Shown piece after piece: positions 1 through 10,050 of a stretch of 64,000 nt of DNA. Positions within the stretch are counted from its first letter, which is position 1. Every line of letters begins with the position of its first letter. The position numbers were made by a program, and so were the translations under genes. Source of the stretch: Adenophora triphylla var. japonica (lineage: Eukaryota > Streptophyta > Magnoliopsida > Asterales > Campanulaceae); assembly GCA_022495995.1 (NCBI GenBank), contig JAFEMH010001465.1, forward strand, positions 310,001 through 374,000, in the 5' to 3' direction. Below the pieces are notes generated by a model. It made no database searches and was not told the origin of the DNA. It was given only the letters and a program-made list of their open reading frames with translations.

Positions 1-1647
1 GATCCATGATAGTCATATTTTGCTCCAACAACTACTCCCTTTAGCTGTTCGAAAAGCGTTGCCTACTTTTGTTGTAAAAGCCATCATTGAGTTGGCAAAT
101 TTCTTTAGATAATTATCCTCAAAGGTGAATACACTTGCTGATCTCGAAAAAATACAAGATCGGATGGCTGTCACACTATGCGCTCTCGAGAAAATATTCT
201 CACCAGCTTTCTTTGATGTTATGGAGCACTTGCCGGTGCATTTAGCCGAGGAGGCCTTGCTAGCAGGCCCAATACAATTTCGTTGGATGTATCCGGTAGA
301 GAGGTACATCCATATTAAATTTACTTTGAAAAAAGTTAAATTCCTTTTTACATCTGGTTTAGTATAAGTAAATGTTTTTGCAGGTTTCTACTTACATTAA
401 AATTATATGTTCGAAATCGAGCTCACCCCGAGGGCTCCATAACTAAGGCAATTGTGGTTGAAAAATGCATGACTTTTTGTACGCAATATTTAGATGACAT
501 TGAGACAAAGTCCAATCGTTCTAGAAGAAATGATGATGAAGGTGACGAGTTAGGCCGCTTTATAGGAAAAGAAGAGGTAATTACCCTTGATTACATCACA
601 CGAGTACAAGCGCATAGATATGTGCTTTTCAATACTGAAGATGTTGAACAATACCTAGAGTAAGTGATTCCTTACATGAGGCTTACATTTCTTATATCTT
701 TTATATTTTAAATTAATACTTAATTCATATTTCCAATCTGCTCAGAATGCATCGTGCACATTTGAGGGAGACACTACCTCGTAATCAACGACATCTTATA
801 GAGAAAGAACATAATGATAAGTTTGTTAGCTGGTTTAAGGATTATATAAGTATGAAATCACTTTCATATGATACTTTCAATTTATCGTTTTAAATATTTT
901 CTTATTAAATTTTGTTTTTTATAAAAGGTATGCACGACGAAAGATGTAGTGCCCGAAAGAATTAAAAGTCTTGCATTGGGTCCTCATATGGATGCAAGGC
1001 GGTATAAGTCTTACATAATAAATGGTTTTCGATTTTGAGTGAAGGATGTCGATAGACGGAGGAAAACTCAAAATAGTGGAGTCATGCTAAATGCAAGTGT
1101 GACAAGTTTTGCAAGCCGAAAGGATAATAATCCCATTGTAGGGGATGTTAACTTCTATGGGGAGTTGATTGAGATCCTTGAAATTCGTTATAGCAACTCA
1201 ATAAGATTTGTATTGTTTAAATGTGATTGGGTTGATAACCGGACAGGCAAGATGAAAGATGAGCAAAAATTTACTCTTGTAAACTTCAATCTCAAGTTGT
1301 ATAAGGATAATCGAGTTGGTGATGAACCATTCATATTAGCATCTCAAGCTGAGCAAGTTTGGTATGTTAAAGATCCTATAGAAAGTGATTGGAAAGTTGT
1401 GATGAGGATTACACCAAGAGATAGTTTTGACATATATTCAAATGATGATAAACAAGTTTTAGATTCGATTCCACAATTGGTACCATTTTGCTCACAAAAT
1501 CTGGATGAAAATGTTGCTAACGAAGAAGCATCGTGGGTGCGAGAGGGAGTTGATGGGGTCGAGATTGAAACTACTAATATCAATGATGTTGATGTTGATA
1601 TGACCGATAATGATGATGTTGATATGGCCGATAATGATGATGATTAG
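1..1647 (+). pseudogene. TNP2-like CACTA transposase, C-terminal exons (DUF4218 + DUF4216), broken
   Basis: The C-terminal half of an En/Spm TNP2-type transposase, which would cut and rejoin CACTA ends; the catalytic Transposase_21 part lies upstream of the window. Coding begins at base 2 in frame 2. The DUF4218 core is recognised by FFDVMEHLPVHLAEEA and QFRWMYPVERY (about 210-305). It is followed by an intron (about 303-382) and an exon with VRNRAHPEGSI and MTFCTQYLDDIETKSNR. After introns at about 664-745 and 850-930 come KEHNDKFVSWF and the DUF4216 domain (1039-1450), with NPIVGDVNFYGELIEI, VLFKCDWVD and EPFILASQAEQVWYV. The tail is acidic (D/N/V repeats) and ends at 1647. In-frame stops at 110-112 (TAA, where the family has Q) and 1036-1038 (TGA just after GFRF) make this a pseudogene. 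Exon borders are judged by eye from GT-AG sites. Confidence 0.85.
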
Positions 1648-1655
1648 TTTGAGTA

Positions 1656-3650
1656 GTATTTGTTTAGATCTTATTTGCTTACCATTTACTAAGACAATGT
1701 TATTACTTATGTTTCATGTTTCAATCAAACTTGTTATTTTTGTATGGTTGAATATTAATATTGTTACTTCTATATAATATGTATTTGTTTAGATCTTATT
1801 TGCTTACTATTTACTAAGACAATGTTATTACTAAAATTTGTGTCTCTCCGTCTTATATATAGGTGGGTTGTGCTGAAACTGTAGTGTGGTGGTTCGGTTG
1901 GGAATTGGAAAGAGAATTTGATTGTGGTGGTGTGTTTATTGTTGCACTTTGTGAATTTTGTGGTAATAATTATGCCTCCTAAGGAGAGAGACGCTAGAGG
2001 GGGTGAAAGTAGCAACAAGAGGGTTAGACAAAACCCGCAACCCGTAGTCCCTAATGTTCTCACTCCCCCCTAATGCATAGTTGCCGTATATGGGTTGCTC
2101 AGAAGAAAAAATGGAAGATTTTGGAGGGTAGAAAATTTCAAGTCATCACTTTCCTTCATATGCCGGTTTTGAGGGATTTGGGTTTAGACACATTAGTAAC
2201 GGAGTTGATGACGCAGGCCGGGTTAGGTAACTTCCTGGGGAAGAGGGCCGATACCTATTTAATATACTCCCTAGAGTTCCTTTCAACGTTGGAGGCATGT
2301 AAGGGGTCACAAGCAAACTCAATTCGATTTAATTTGGATGATAAAGCATATAGATTGACTTATGATGAGTTGAGGGAAGTCTTTGGTGTTGATCAGCCGA
2401 GGGGAAACTTGTTGGAAGTTGATGGGGCGGGATATTTTTTCTTTTCTGAGCTCACGGGATTACCGTGTAATAAGAAGCATTTGCAGGCTTCCTCTCTATC
2501 TCACCCGGCCTGGAAGTTATTTTACAGAGGATTATCGATGTCTTGGTTGGCAAATGGAGAGCCAGCCCAACTTAATGTTGCAATGGTGAACCTCTTGAGA
2601 ACGGGGTTGAGGAGTGTGCAAGTGATCCCGAACTGGGTTGATATTTTTGTTAGTAGATGTGAGGCATTTGCTCTTAGCAAAAAAGGAAACATATCAATAG
2701 GGGGATGATTACGTTGCTTGCGGAAGCGTGTTTGGAAAACCTAAAGCCCGAGGCGATAAAATTGACGGGGGACATGGGCATTTATTCTCGGGATTGGCTT
2801 GTGCAATATGATAAGTTTGTGAGGGACCCTATGACGGAAGACAATATGGCCTTATTGTTTGAATATGGTGTTCCCAAAAGAACGGTCTCTTGCAAAGTAG
2901 GGGCCACCTTTTCGAGTGGTACGCAGGCCAGGCATTGGCGTATGCCAGGGGTGGAGGATGAAATGGATCCGGTTGATGAGGAGGAAGACGAAGAGCATGA
3001 TCAGGAAAGGCAGGGAGATCAAAGTGGAGAGCAGAACCAGAACCCGCAAGGTTCCCGTTCTTTGGATCAATGGGCTATGATGAAGGTCTATTTGGATGAG
3101 CAGGAGAGATTAAGGATCGCTCGGGAGCAGAGTCGACAGATTTTAGAGTATGTTAGATGGGAGGAGGTTATCGCTCGAGAGCAGAGTAAACAGGCTTTAG
3201 AGGATGTTAGATGGGAGGATGTGCAGGATTGTTTTGAGGGGTTGGAGGATGAAACTGCCATTTTGGGAGTCCCGTCTAGGCAGCTGGAGGCTTGGGCGAT
3301 GCAGACAGAGACCCGAATTTACGAGCCATTTTTAGAAGATTATTTGGCTATGATGCATTCGAGAGCCACTGCTCGTGCACAGAGACGTTCTTCCCGTCAG
3401 ACCTACTATCAGGGACAAGCCTCCGGCTCTCATCAGTGATGTTATTATTTATATTTCATGTTTCAATCAAACTTATTATTTTATATGGTTAAATATTAAT
3501 ATTGTTAATTGTAATATGTATTTGTTTAGATCTTATTTGCTTACTATTACTAAGACAATGTTATTACTTATGTTTCATGTTTCAATCAAACTTGTTATTT
3601 TGTATGGTTGAATATTAATATTGTTAATTGTAATATGTATTTGTTCTGCT
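1656..3650 (+). repeat. ~125-bp tandem repeat behind the transposase, split by an insertion
   Basis: A unit of about 120-130 bp recurs at roughly 1656-1711, 1698-1831, 3431-3558 and 3548-3650. It contains TATTTGTTTAGATCTTATT, then TGCTTACTATTTACTAAGAC, then a stretch with TTTCATGTTTCAATCAAACT. A diverged partial copy lies at about 5998-6030, upstream of the last TnpA-like exon in this half. The array is interrupted between about 1831 and 3431 by the ATHILA-like segment. Such internal tandem repeats are common in CACTA elements. No coding capacity is apparent in the units. Confidence 0.7.
1972..3439 (+). pseudogene. ATHILA ORF1-like / putative plant transposon protein, two frameshifts
   Basis: A reading frame resembling the ATHILA ORF-1 family (Pfam 'ATHILA ORF-1' or 'Putative plant transposon protein'), a retrotransposon-associated protein without a known enzymatic role. 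Frame 1 starts at ATG 1972 (MPPKERDARGGESSNK) and runs into a C6 tract (2065-2070). There a one-base shift moves the frame to 2073-2708, which has RKFQVITFLHMPVLRDLG, EFLSTLEACKG, RFNLDDKAYRLTYDELREVF and an N-terminus-to-middle layout typical of the family. A second shift in a G5 tract (2700-2704) leads into 2705-3439. That part starts with the family's GGMIT motif and continues into an acidic, Q/E-rich tail with a duplicated REQSxQxLExVRWE segment (about 3120-3225). Both shifts are in homopolymers. The TGA stop (3437-3439) lies almost exactly at the junction with the CACTA tandem repeat. There is no poly-A tail and I see no terminal inverted repeats. Confidence 0.6.
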
Positions 3651-3749
3651 TCTTTTGTATCATAAATCATAGCTATTCCATTTTTAGACTGGTGCATTGC
3701 CAATGGTATCTCAATAATGAGTGCTGATCATTTGCTTATGGTTTGACAG

Positions 3750-3811
3750 GTCGTTTCCTCGCGGAGGTGACAAAGCAAGTGTTTTCAGACCTTGAATCGA
3801 GCAAATATCAA
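3750..3811 (+). pseudogene. Captured exon of an AMP deaminase gene
   Basis: A 62-bp exon bounded by a good acceptor (TTTGACAG before 3750) and donor (GTTAGT from 3812). It encodes RFLAEVTKQVFSDLESSKY, which I recognise as a conserved stretch of plant AMP deaminase (the embryonic-factor-1 type enzyme, which converts AMP to IMP). In the family it is followed by the MAEYRISIYGRK exon, which I do not find downstream. About 90 bp before and some 700 bp or more after it look like intron-type sequence. This is therefore a host gene fragment carried inside the CACTA element, a behaviour well known for CACTA, Pack-MULE and Helitron elements. The call rests on remembered family sequence, not on an alignment. 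Confidence 0.7.
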
Positions 3812-4260
3812 GTTAGTCCTTTACTTCCTTCTTCATTATCACTTTGGGATGTCCCTGCCCCACTTTCCCACCGATTCGGTACCCACGGGAGCCCCAACCC
3901 CCCCCCCTCGTACTATTTTATACTTTGATTGTTTATCCCAAAATCCCGAAAGAGTTATTGATTCTCTTTGTTTTTGTAATTTGTTTGGGGAAAAGGCAGG
4001 GGAGAAATGGGGTTGATATTTCTTGGTTTTGTGTTCATTGGAAACGAAATGGGTGATTTGGTGTTCCTGTTTACTCCGTAGGTTTTGAACCATTGATTCA
4101 CTTGCACAGCTGCACAATAATACCTCATGTGATCAACTCCTTTCTCCACTTCCTATCTTTTTCATGAGGTTTACATTTGTTTCAACTTCATCTTTTATTC
4201 AGTCCATCATGCTAAAAAATAGAAGCATGAGACATCGATGCATCTTTGTGGTTGAGGAAA

Positions 4261-4261
4261 T

Positions 4262-4320
<59 letters not shown>

Positions 4321-4446
4321 CTTTGCTTCTTTCTTCTTCGCTGTTGTTATTCTTTGTTGTTGTTGTTTTTGTTGTTGTTGTTGTTGTTGTTGTTCTTTGT
4401 TTTTGTTCTGGTTGTTCTTTATTCTTGTTGTTGTTGTTGTTGTTTG
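4261..4446 (+). repeat. TTG/GTT microsatellite cluster
   Basis: A nearly pure (TTG)n tract covers 4261-4320. Shorter interrupted GTT blocks lie at about 4354-4395 and 4425-4443, separated by TTC/TTT-rich sequence. All three forward frames and one reverse frame stay open through it, giving artefactual poly-Cys, poly-Val, poly-Leu and poly-Gln reading frames. It lies in presumed captured intron sequence. Confidence 0.95.
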
Positions 4447-5144
4447 CTTTACATTGATTCACTCAATTTAGATCTCTAATTCTCTTATTTAAATATCTCT
4501 AGTGGTATTTATTACTTGTTCCGCATTTCTGTTTAGGTCAGTTGATTAGTTTTATTTTTCCTATTTTTTATACCTGAAATGATTCTATTTTCTATGGACT
4601 GGAGTAACAATTTTGATCTGTACATTGTGTAACTAAATATGCATTACAGGGTTTTCATTTTGCAAGAGGGGCATTCTAGTCTTCACAGCTCACATTATCC
4701 AATAGTGCATCTGAATATGCACCAGGAGAATCTAAGAAAATTACTAATATATCAAAATATGTCCCCCCCCCATTTTAATATATAATGTGCCAGTGCACTT
4801 TAACTGTGCAGAGAGTTTAGTAAAGCCACTGGTTTGGAGATGTGGGAGTTGTAATGTTGCCATCAAAACCATGGGTGGAGCCTTAGCATTTGCATTATCT
4901 GCGTTTGGGGCAAGTGCAAAACCAGCAGAAATGTATATAGACTGAGACATGTGTTCCTCACCAAGGGTTCTGATTCAGTCCATCATGCTTAAATACCATC
5001 ATCTTATATGGGGATTGGTTTGGGTGGCCTTCATAAATAAATTTCACTAGTTTCCAATAGATATCCACAATATATTATAAAAACAAGCACATAAATCGAA
5101 AATAGTTCATAACAGGCGGCTTTATTTATTCTATAAGGCCATTT

Positions 5145-5207
5145 ATAAGACCAATATATGGTCTTATATAAGATACATAAGACCTATAATAAATTTATAG
5201 GTCTTAT
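5145..5207. repeat. Paired ATAAGACC inverted repeats
   Basis: ATAAGACC (5145-5152) is followed by its inverse GGTCTTAT (5160-5167). A second pair sits at 5177-5184 and 5200-5207, each with a short AT loop, so the strip can form two adjacent hairpins. A fifth, looser copy (TATAAGACAA) lies at about 5260-5270. Function is unknown. It could be a fold-back remnant or an internal CACTA repeat. Confidence 0.7.
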
Positions 5208-5505
5208 ACCTATATTAAAATACAATTCATAAGTCCAATTTCCCTTTTATAATTTAGTTATAAGACAATTTTTTCTAAGTAAAGATGAACTTATATTACT
5301 AATTTCTTCATTTAAATGACAATATTATTTGTTTAATTACAACTCATTTATGACTTGTAGCATTACAATTGTACATTGGCATATGATATTTGTTAAAGGT
5401 GTAGCGGAGTATTGAATCCATTATTGCATGTATGGATTGTTAAATTGTGTTTGTATTGAATCTATTATTACAACTCATTGTTTTATGAAGTTTTTTTTGT
5501 CAGAT

Positions 5506-6195
5506 ATGCTGCCAAGGAAGGAATTAATAACAGGTGAGGCCTCAAAAAATAAAGGAAGAGGGCTGGCAAAATCAACAAGAAAATGGGGTAAAGAAAAATT
5601 AAATATAATATGGAATGAATATGGACAACCCGTTGGTGGGGAACAGGCAAAACTAGCTACTCAGCTAGGACATTTTGTTAGAAATGGGGAACATTTCCCA
5701 TTAACTAAAGAGTGGCCTCAGATGGAACGTGCAGTTATAGATGCCGTATGGAGAGACGTTCTAGTAAGTTGTAATCCATACTCCTTACATAAATATCTAG
5801 TAAGTAGTCAAAAGTCTTATGATTCTCTAACAATTGTTCTTTTTCTTTGTTGAATTGTGTATATAGGATAATACCAATGCGCCTCCGGAGTATTACTCAG
5901 TTATGAATCTAGCTCTCAATAAACAATGGCGTGACTGAAAATATCAGGTGAGACAAGCATATAATAAGTATGCAACAGACGATTTTATTTACTTGTAATA
6001 TGTATTTGTTTAGATCTCATTTGCTTACTATGCAATTTTACTCACATTTATGATTATGACTTTGTAATATGAAAATGTTAGGTGAAATGTATGTATCTTC
6101 GGTATGAATCCGACCAGGACGCATTGGCTCACCCACCCCATGCGTGCGTTGCGAATCAATGGGCTGAGCTTGTTGCGATGTGGGGTACAGATAAG
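5506..6195 (+). pseudogene. TnpA-like CACTA ORF1 (Transposase_24 / Ptta-En/Spm), 5' exons
   Basis: The N-terminal part of the second CACTA protein, a DNA-binding accessory protein (Transposase_24, 'Ptta/En/Spm'). The first coding exon runs from ATG 5506 to 5763 (acceptor TTTGTCAG, donor GTAAGT) with the basic RGLAKSTRKWGKEKLNIIW and GQPVGGEQAKLATQLGHFVR. Exon 2 spans about 5867-5947 and contains TGA at 5936-5938 where the family has W (RDWK). Exon 3 starts at 6082 and holds DALAHPPHACVANQWAELVA, the family's PPxxxxxxQWxxLV signature. It is cut after GATAAG (6195) by the LTR element and resumes at 21624. The frame continues perfectly across the removed insertion, which fixes the target duplication. 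Confidence 0.85.
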
Positions 6196-8083
6196 TGTGA
6201 TGTACCCGATTTTTGAAATCAAACGGAGTCGCCACGCCATTTTTATTTTGAGGGCCAAAACTTTGAAAAAAGCCTGAGATCAGAAATTTAGGTTCGGAGG
6301 TCATGTTACGTGCCGGGAAGGACGTTAGTGTGCACCCGGAACGCCTCGTAAAAACGAGTCTTCCAAACATTCAAAATCCTTTGTTGTGTGTGTGTGTGTG
6401 TGTGTGTATTTTGGCCAAAATAAGTTGAAACTGAGGTAAGTAAAAATTGGGAACTCTTTTTAAGGCTTTAAACTGATCCCATGATTTTTTGGATGATTTT
6501 TGGGTTGAGATTTGGAACTCAAAAGATTTTTGGAAGTTGAAAACCATTTCTGCCAGAATGAAAAAGGCAGTTGACCCTTGACTTTGAAATGGACTTTAGG
6601 GCTTGAAAACTCCAGAATCTGGGAAAAGTCCGGGAATGAAAAATGTTCAAAACACCTTAAAAAAGGTTTCTACAAAAGAACTTTTCATTTTGGAGATGAT
6701 TTGAGGGGTCAAAACCTTCTGGAAATCTCAGATCTGAAATCTGGATTTCCAGAGACTGATGAACTGACCTTTAAAAGAAAATTTGAAAAATGGAGTTTTA
6801 CTCACGCAAAAAATAAAGTAAAAATATGTATGGAAATCTCTGGATGTTGTCTACAAAAAGTATTTTGTAGTCAACACCAAATTCCAAGTTTATCTATGTC
6901 CAAAAAATTAGACCATGGACTGAGGTCTGAGAAAATTGCTACTGGACAGCAACTTCTCAAGAGAGAAAATATGATTTTAAAGGGGGTTTTTGCATCCATG
7001 CTTGTCCCCATTTCCCTAGGTTTTGGTTAGTGATCACTAGACATCTTAGTGGTGAATCAACTATACCAAACCATCCTTGGGGTACATTAGGACTAAGCAC
7101 TTCATTTGCTTGGGAAGGGGAATTTTATCCTTTGAAAATGGGATTTGGTGCTTGAAAATGGTATTTAGGGTTTTGAAAATGAGTTTTCTTTGCAAGAAAG
7201 TAAGAACACATTAAAGAAAATGTTGATCCTTGTAGAAGATCATCCATGGAGATGAACTTCCATGGTGATCTTCTTGGATCTAAGACAAGAAGATAAAATA
7301 ACTACATTTTGTAGTTTAAAGATGCATGCATGAATGAGAGACTTAGTGTAGGGAGAGGGAGGTTATACCTATCTTCCTTGTGTCTTGTGTTTGAATGGAT
7401 TCAAAGGCTTGAATGTGAGAGTGTTTAAGGCTTGAATATGAGAGTGTTTGAGGGTGTTTAGGGTTGATGATTTGAGTTGGTTAAAGAGAAAACAAGTAGA
7501 TAACAATGAAGTCCTCTATGTTTTCTCTCTAATCATCCTCCTATAGGGTGATTTGAGCTTGGATTGGTGTATGTATGAGAGTATGTATGAGAGTGATTTG
7601 AAGTGTTTGTGAGTGAGTGAGATTTGGGAAAGATTGGAGAGAAAATGGTGGCAATCTAAGGATTCCCACCGTTTTCTCTCTATATTTCGCCGTAGTTTCG
7701 TTCTTTGTGATCAAATTGTGTTATGTAAACGAGAGAGGAGGGTTCAATTTATAATCCTCTGAAATTTACAAAGATGTCCGCGCGGATATGTTCGTCGGCG
7801 TGCCTTTGTTCATCCGCTTTCTGATCTTGGCTTTTGGACAGAAGGAATAATCTTTTTAAAATTCAAACTGAAACTGTTTTTCAACTTACCAATTCGGGTT
7901 TTTTCCATTTCTTTTGCTTTTTAGGATTCTTTTCCTTGTTTATCTTTAAATGGCAATCCCTAATCTACCCTCACTTTGTTAGAAATGTTAGGAATTGTTA
8001 GAAATGTTAGAAATGTTAGAAATGTTAAAACTTTCGTTAACTTCCTAACGAAAAAGCTACCAACTCAAATTGGAGCACTTACA
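6196..8083 (-). repeat. 3' LTR of the 15.4-kb element
   Basis: On the minus strand it begins TGTAAGTGCTCC and ends GGGTACATCACA. It contains a (TG)n microsatellite at about 6385-6407, a GAAATGTTAG short tandem at about 7980-8027, and a 150-codon plus-strand reading frame (6578-7030) that is antisense to the element and has no recognisable domain. The purine-rich strip just inside (minus strand, ending GAGGGGCTAC at about 8084) is the likely, rather weak, polypurine tract. Confidence 0.9.
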
Positions 8084-8171
8084 GTAGCCCCTCGGCGACG
8101 GTGCTTTCGAAGGAAGCGGGGTCGTCGATAAGAGTAAGGCTCCATATTTGACAGGATGATCAAGTGATCGA

Positions 8172-8480
8172 GTGGCTGAACCTAACGATAGGCTACCTAC
8201 GTATCCCAAATGGGAATCAAGCCAGTCGTAGTTCGGGTCTTTGACCCTGGGATGATGGCATTTTAGGTGCCTCGAACCTTGATGAGTTCTGCAGTCGTTT
8301 GCTGAAAGAAACTCTGCTGGGGGTAGGAAATGACCATTTTCGATCTGATGGCCGGAGTTGTATATCCGCTCTCTTTGGGGATAAAGTGACCATTTTGGTG
8401 CGGTGGCTGAACCTAGCGATAGACTACCTACGTATCCCGAATGGGAATCAAGCCGGCCGTAGTTCGGGTCTTTAACCCTA
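8172..8480 (-). repeat. Duplicated ~80-bp 3'UTR motif
   Basis: 8172-8250 and 8403-8480 are diverged direct repeats, each running from GTGGCTGAACCTA through CTACCTACGTATCCC and GGGAATCAAGCC to GTAGTTCGGGTCTTT. A third, shorter relative lies at about 13810-13870 (TTGCCTACGTTCCCC ... GTAGTTCGGGTTTG). The third copy in the middle of the element suggests that the interior is itself a recombinant of more than one element. Between the first two copies, at 8254-8285, sits one isolated monomer of the second satellite. Confidence 0.8.
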
Positions 8481-8490
8481 AGATTGGACT

Positions 8491-9540
8491 ATTTTTTGGA
8501 AGTCATCCTGTGATTTGACTATTTTTGGGAAGTCGCCCTATGGTTTGACTATTTTTGGGAAGTCACCCTATGATCTGACTATTTTTGGGAAGTCACCCTA
8601 TGATCTGACTATTTTTGGGAAGTCACCCTATGATCTGACTATTTTTGGGAAGTCGCCCTATGATCTGACTATTTTTGGGAAGTCACCCTATGATCTGACT
8701 ATTTTTGGGAAGTCACCCTATGGTTCGACTATTTTGGGGAAGTCGCCCTAAGATCTGACTATTTTTGGGAAGTCACCCTATGGTTTGACTGTTTTTGGGA
8801 AGTCACCCTATGGTTTGACTGTTTTTGGGAAGTCACCCTATGGTTTGACTATTTTGGGGAAGTCGTCCTATGGTTTGACTGTTTTTGGGGAGTCACCCTA
8901 TGATCTGACTATTTTTGGGAAGTCGCCCTATGATCTGACTATTTTTGGGAAGTCACCCTATGGTTTGACTGTTTTTGGGAAGTCACCCTATGGTTTGACT
9001 ATTTTGGGGAAGTCGTCCTATGGTTTGACTGTTTTTGGGGAGTCACCCTATGACTTGACTATTTTGGGGAAGTCGTCCTATGGTTTGACTGTTTTTGGGG
9101 AGTCACCCTATGATCTGACTATTTTTGGGAAGTCGCCCTATGATCTGACTATTTTTGGGAAGTCACCCTATGGTTTGACTGTTTTTGGGAAGTCGCCCTA
9201 TGGTTTGACTATTTTTGGGAAGTCGCCCTATGACTTGACTATTTTGGGGAAGTCGCCCTATGACTTGACTATTTTGGGGAAGTCGCCCTACGGTTTGACT
9301 ATTTTGGGGAAGTCGCCCTATGACTTGACTATTTTGGGGAAGTCGCCCTACGGTTTGACTATTTTGGGGAAGTCGCCCTATGACTTGACTATTTTGGGGA
9401 AGTCGCCCTATGACTTGACTATTTTTGGGAAGTCGCCCTATGACTTGACTATTTTGGGGAAGTCGCCCTATGGTTTGACTATTTTTGGGAAGTCGCCCTA
9501 TGACTTGACTATTTTGGGGAAGTCGCCCTATGGTTTTGAT
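8491..9540 (-). repeat. 30-bp satellite, 35 units without indels
   Basis: Thirty-five consecutive 30-bp units, each built on TTTTTGGGAAGTCGCCCTAT followed by GRYTTGACTA. The register is kept exactly from 8491 to 9540. Variation is confined to a few positions (T/G at the fifth T, A/G before CCCTA, GATC/GGTT/GACT after TAT), and neighbouring variant pairs recur as higher-order blocks. Because 30 is divisible by three, several frames stay open over the array, giving repeat peptides such as TIFGKSPYDL (plus) and NSQVIGRLPQ (minus). I consider these incidental. It lies between the gag modules and the 3' LTR, i.e. in the 3'UTR. Confidence 0.95.
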
Positions 9541-9590
9541 TTTGGTTTGTCGAATTAGGGGATGATTGCTTTCCTCGTGTTGTGTGTGAT

Positions 9591-10050
9591 AGCGTCTTAG
9601 GTGCCTCAAATCTTAATGATGGCGTCTTAGGTGTCTTGAACTTTGATGATGGCGTCTTAGGTGCCTCGAACCTTGATGATGGCGTCTTAGGTGCCTTGAA
9701 CCTTGATGATGGCGTCTTAGGTGCCTCGAACCTTGATGGTGGCGTCTTAGGTACCTCGAACCTTGATGATGGCGTCTTAGGTGCCTCGAACCTTGATGAT
9801 GGCATCTTAGGTGCCTTGAACCTTGATGATGGCGTCTTAGGTGCCTCGACCCTCGATGATGGCGTCTTAGGTGCCTTGAACCTCGATGATGGCGTCTTAG
9901 GTGCCTCGAACCTCGATGATGGCGTCTTAGGTGCCTCGAACCTCGATGATGGCGTCTTCGGTGCCTCGAACCTCGATGATGGCGTCTTAGGTGCCTCGAA
10001 CCTTGATAATGGCGTCTTAGGTGCCTCGAACCTCGATGATGGCGTCTTAG
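9591..10050 (-). repeat. Second 30-bp satellite, ~15 units
   Basis: About 15.3 units of a different 30-bp monomer, GGCGTCTTAGGTGCCTCGAA followed by CCTTGATGAT. The first unit is diverged and the last is partial before GGTGGAGATC. The two satellites have unrelated monomers but the same period. A lone monomer at 8254-8285 shows this sequence was already present in the 3'UTR before amplification. Open frames across it (plus 9582-10106, minus 9613-10251) are repeat artefacts. Confidence 0.95.

Larger units (their letters stand above)
3812..5505. other. Non-coding CACTA interior (probable captured intron sequence)
   Basis: No convincing gene. It contains homopolymer C runs (3900-3907, 4762-4770), the TTG microsatellite, and a 17-bp direct repeat ATTCAGTCCATCATGCT at 4197-4213 and 4974-4990 that brackets about 770 bp. 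At 4640-4950 two short open stretches follow plausible acceptors. The plus-strand frame at about 4805-4945, ending ASAKPAEMYID before a TGA, looks protein-like but I do not recognise it. It could be a second captured gene fragment. The strip from about 5000 to 5500 is AT-rich and leads to the acceptor of the TnpA-like gene. Confidence 0.5.

Noticed and set aside
1823..3440. 9-bp ATGTTATTA duplication as proof of a MULE-type insertion
   Set aside because: The same word is part of every unit of the surrounding tandem repeat, and no terminal inverted repeats are visible.
4164..4479. Poly-Cys, poly-Val, poly-Leu and poly-Gln reading frames
   Set aside because: They are simple translations of the TTG microsatellite in several frames; no flanking coding signal.
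6578..7030. 150-codon gene (and its twin at 20129-20581)
   Set aside because: It lies inside both LTRs, antisense to the element, and has no recognisable domain; most likely chance conservation through LTR identity.
8491..10050. CRISPR-like array
   Set aside because: Units are contiguous with no unique spacers, and the genome is plant nuclear; these are tandem satellites.
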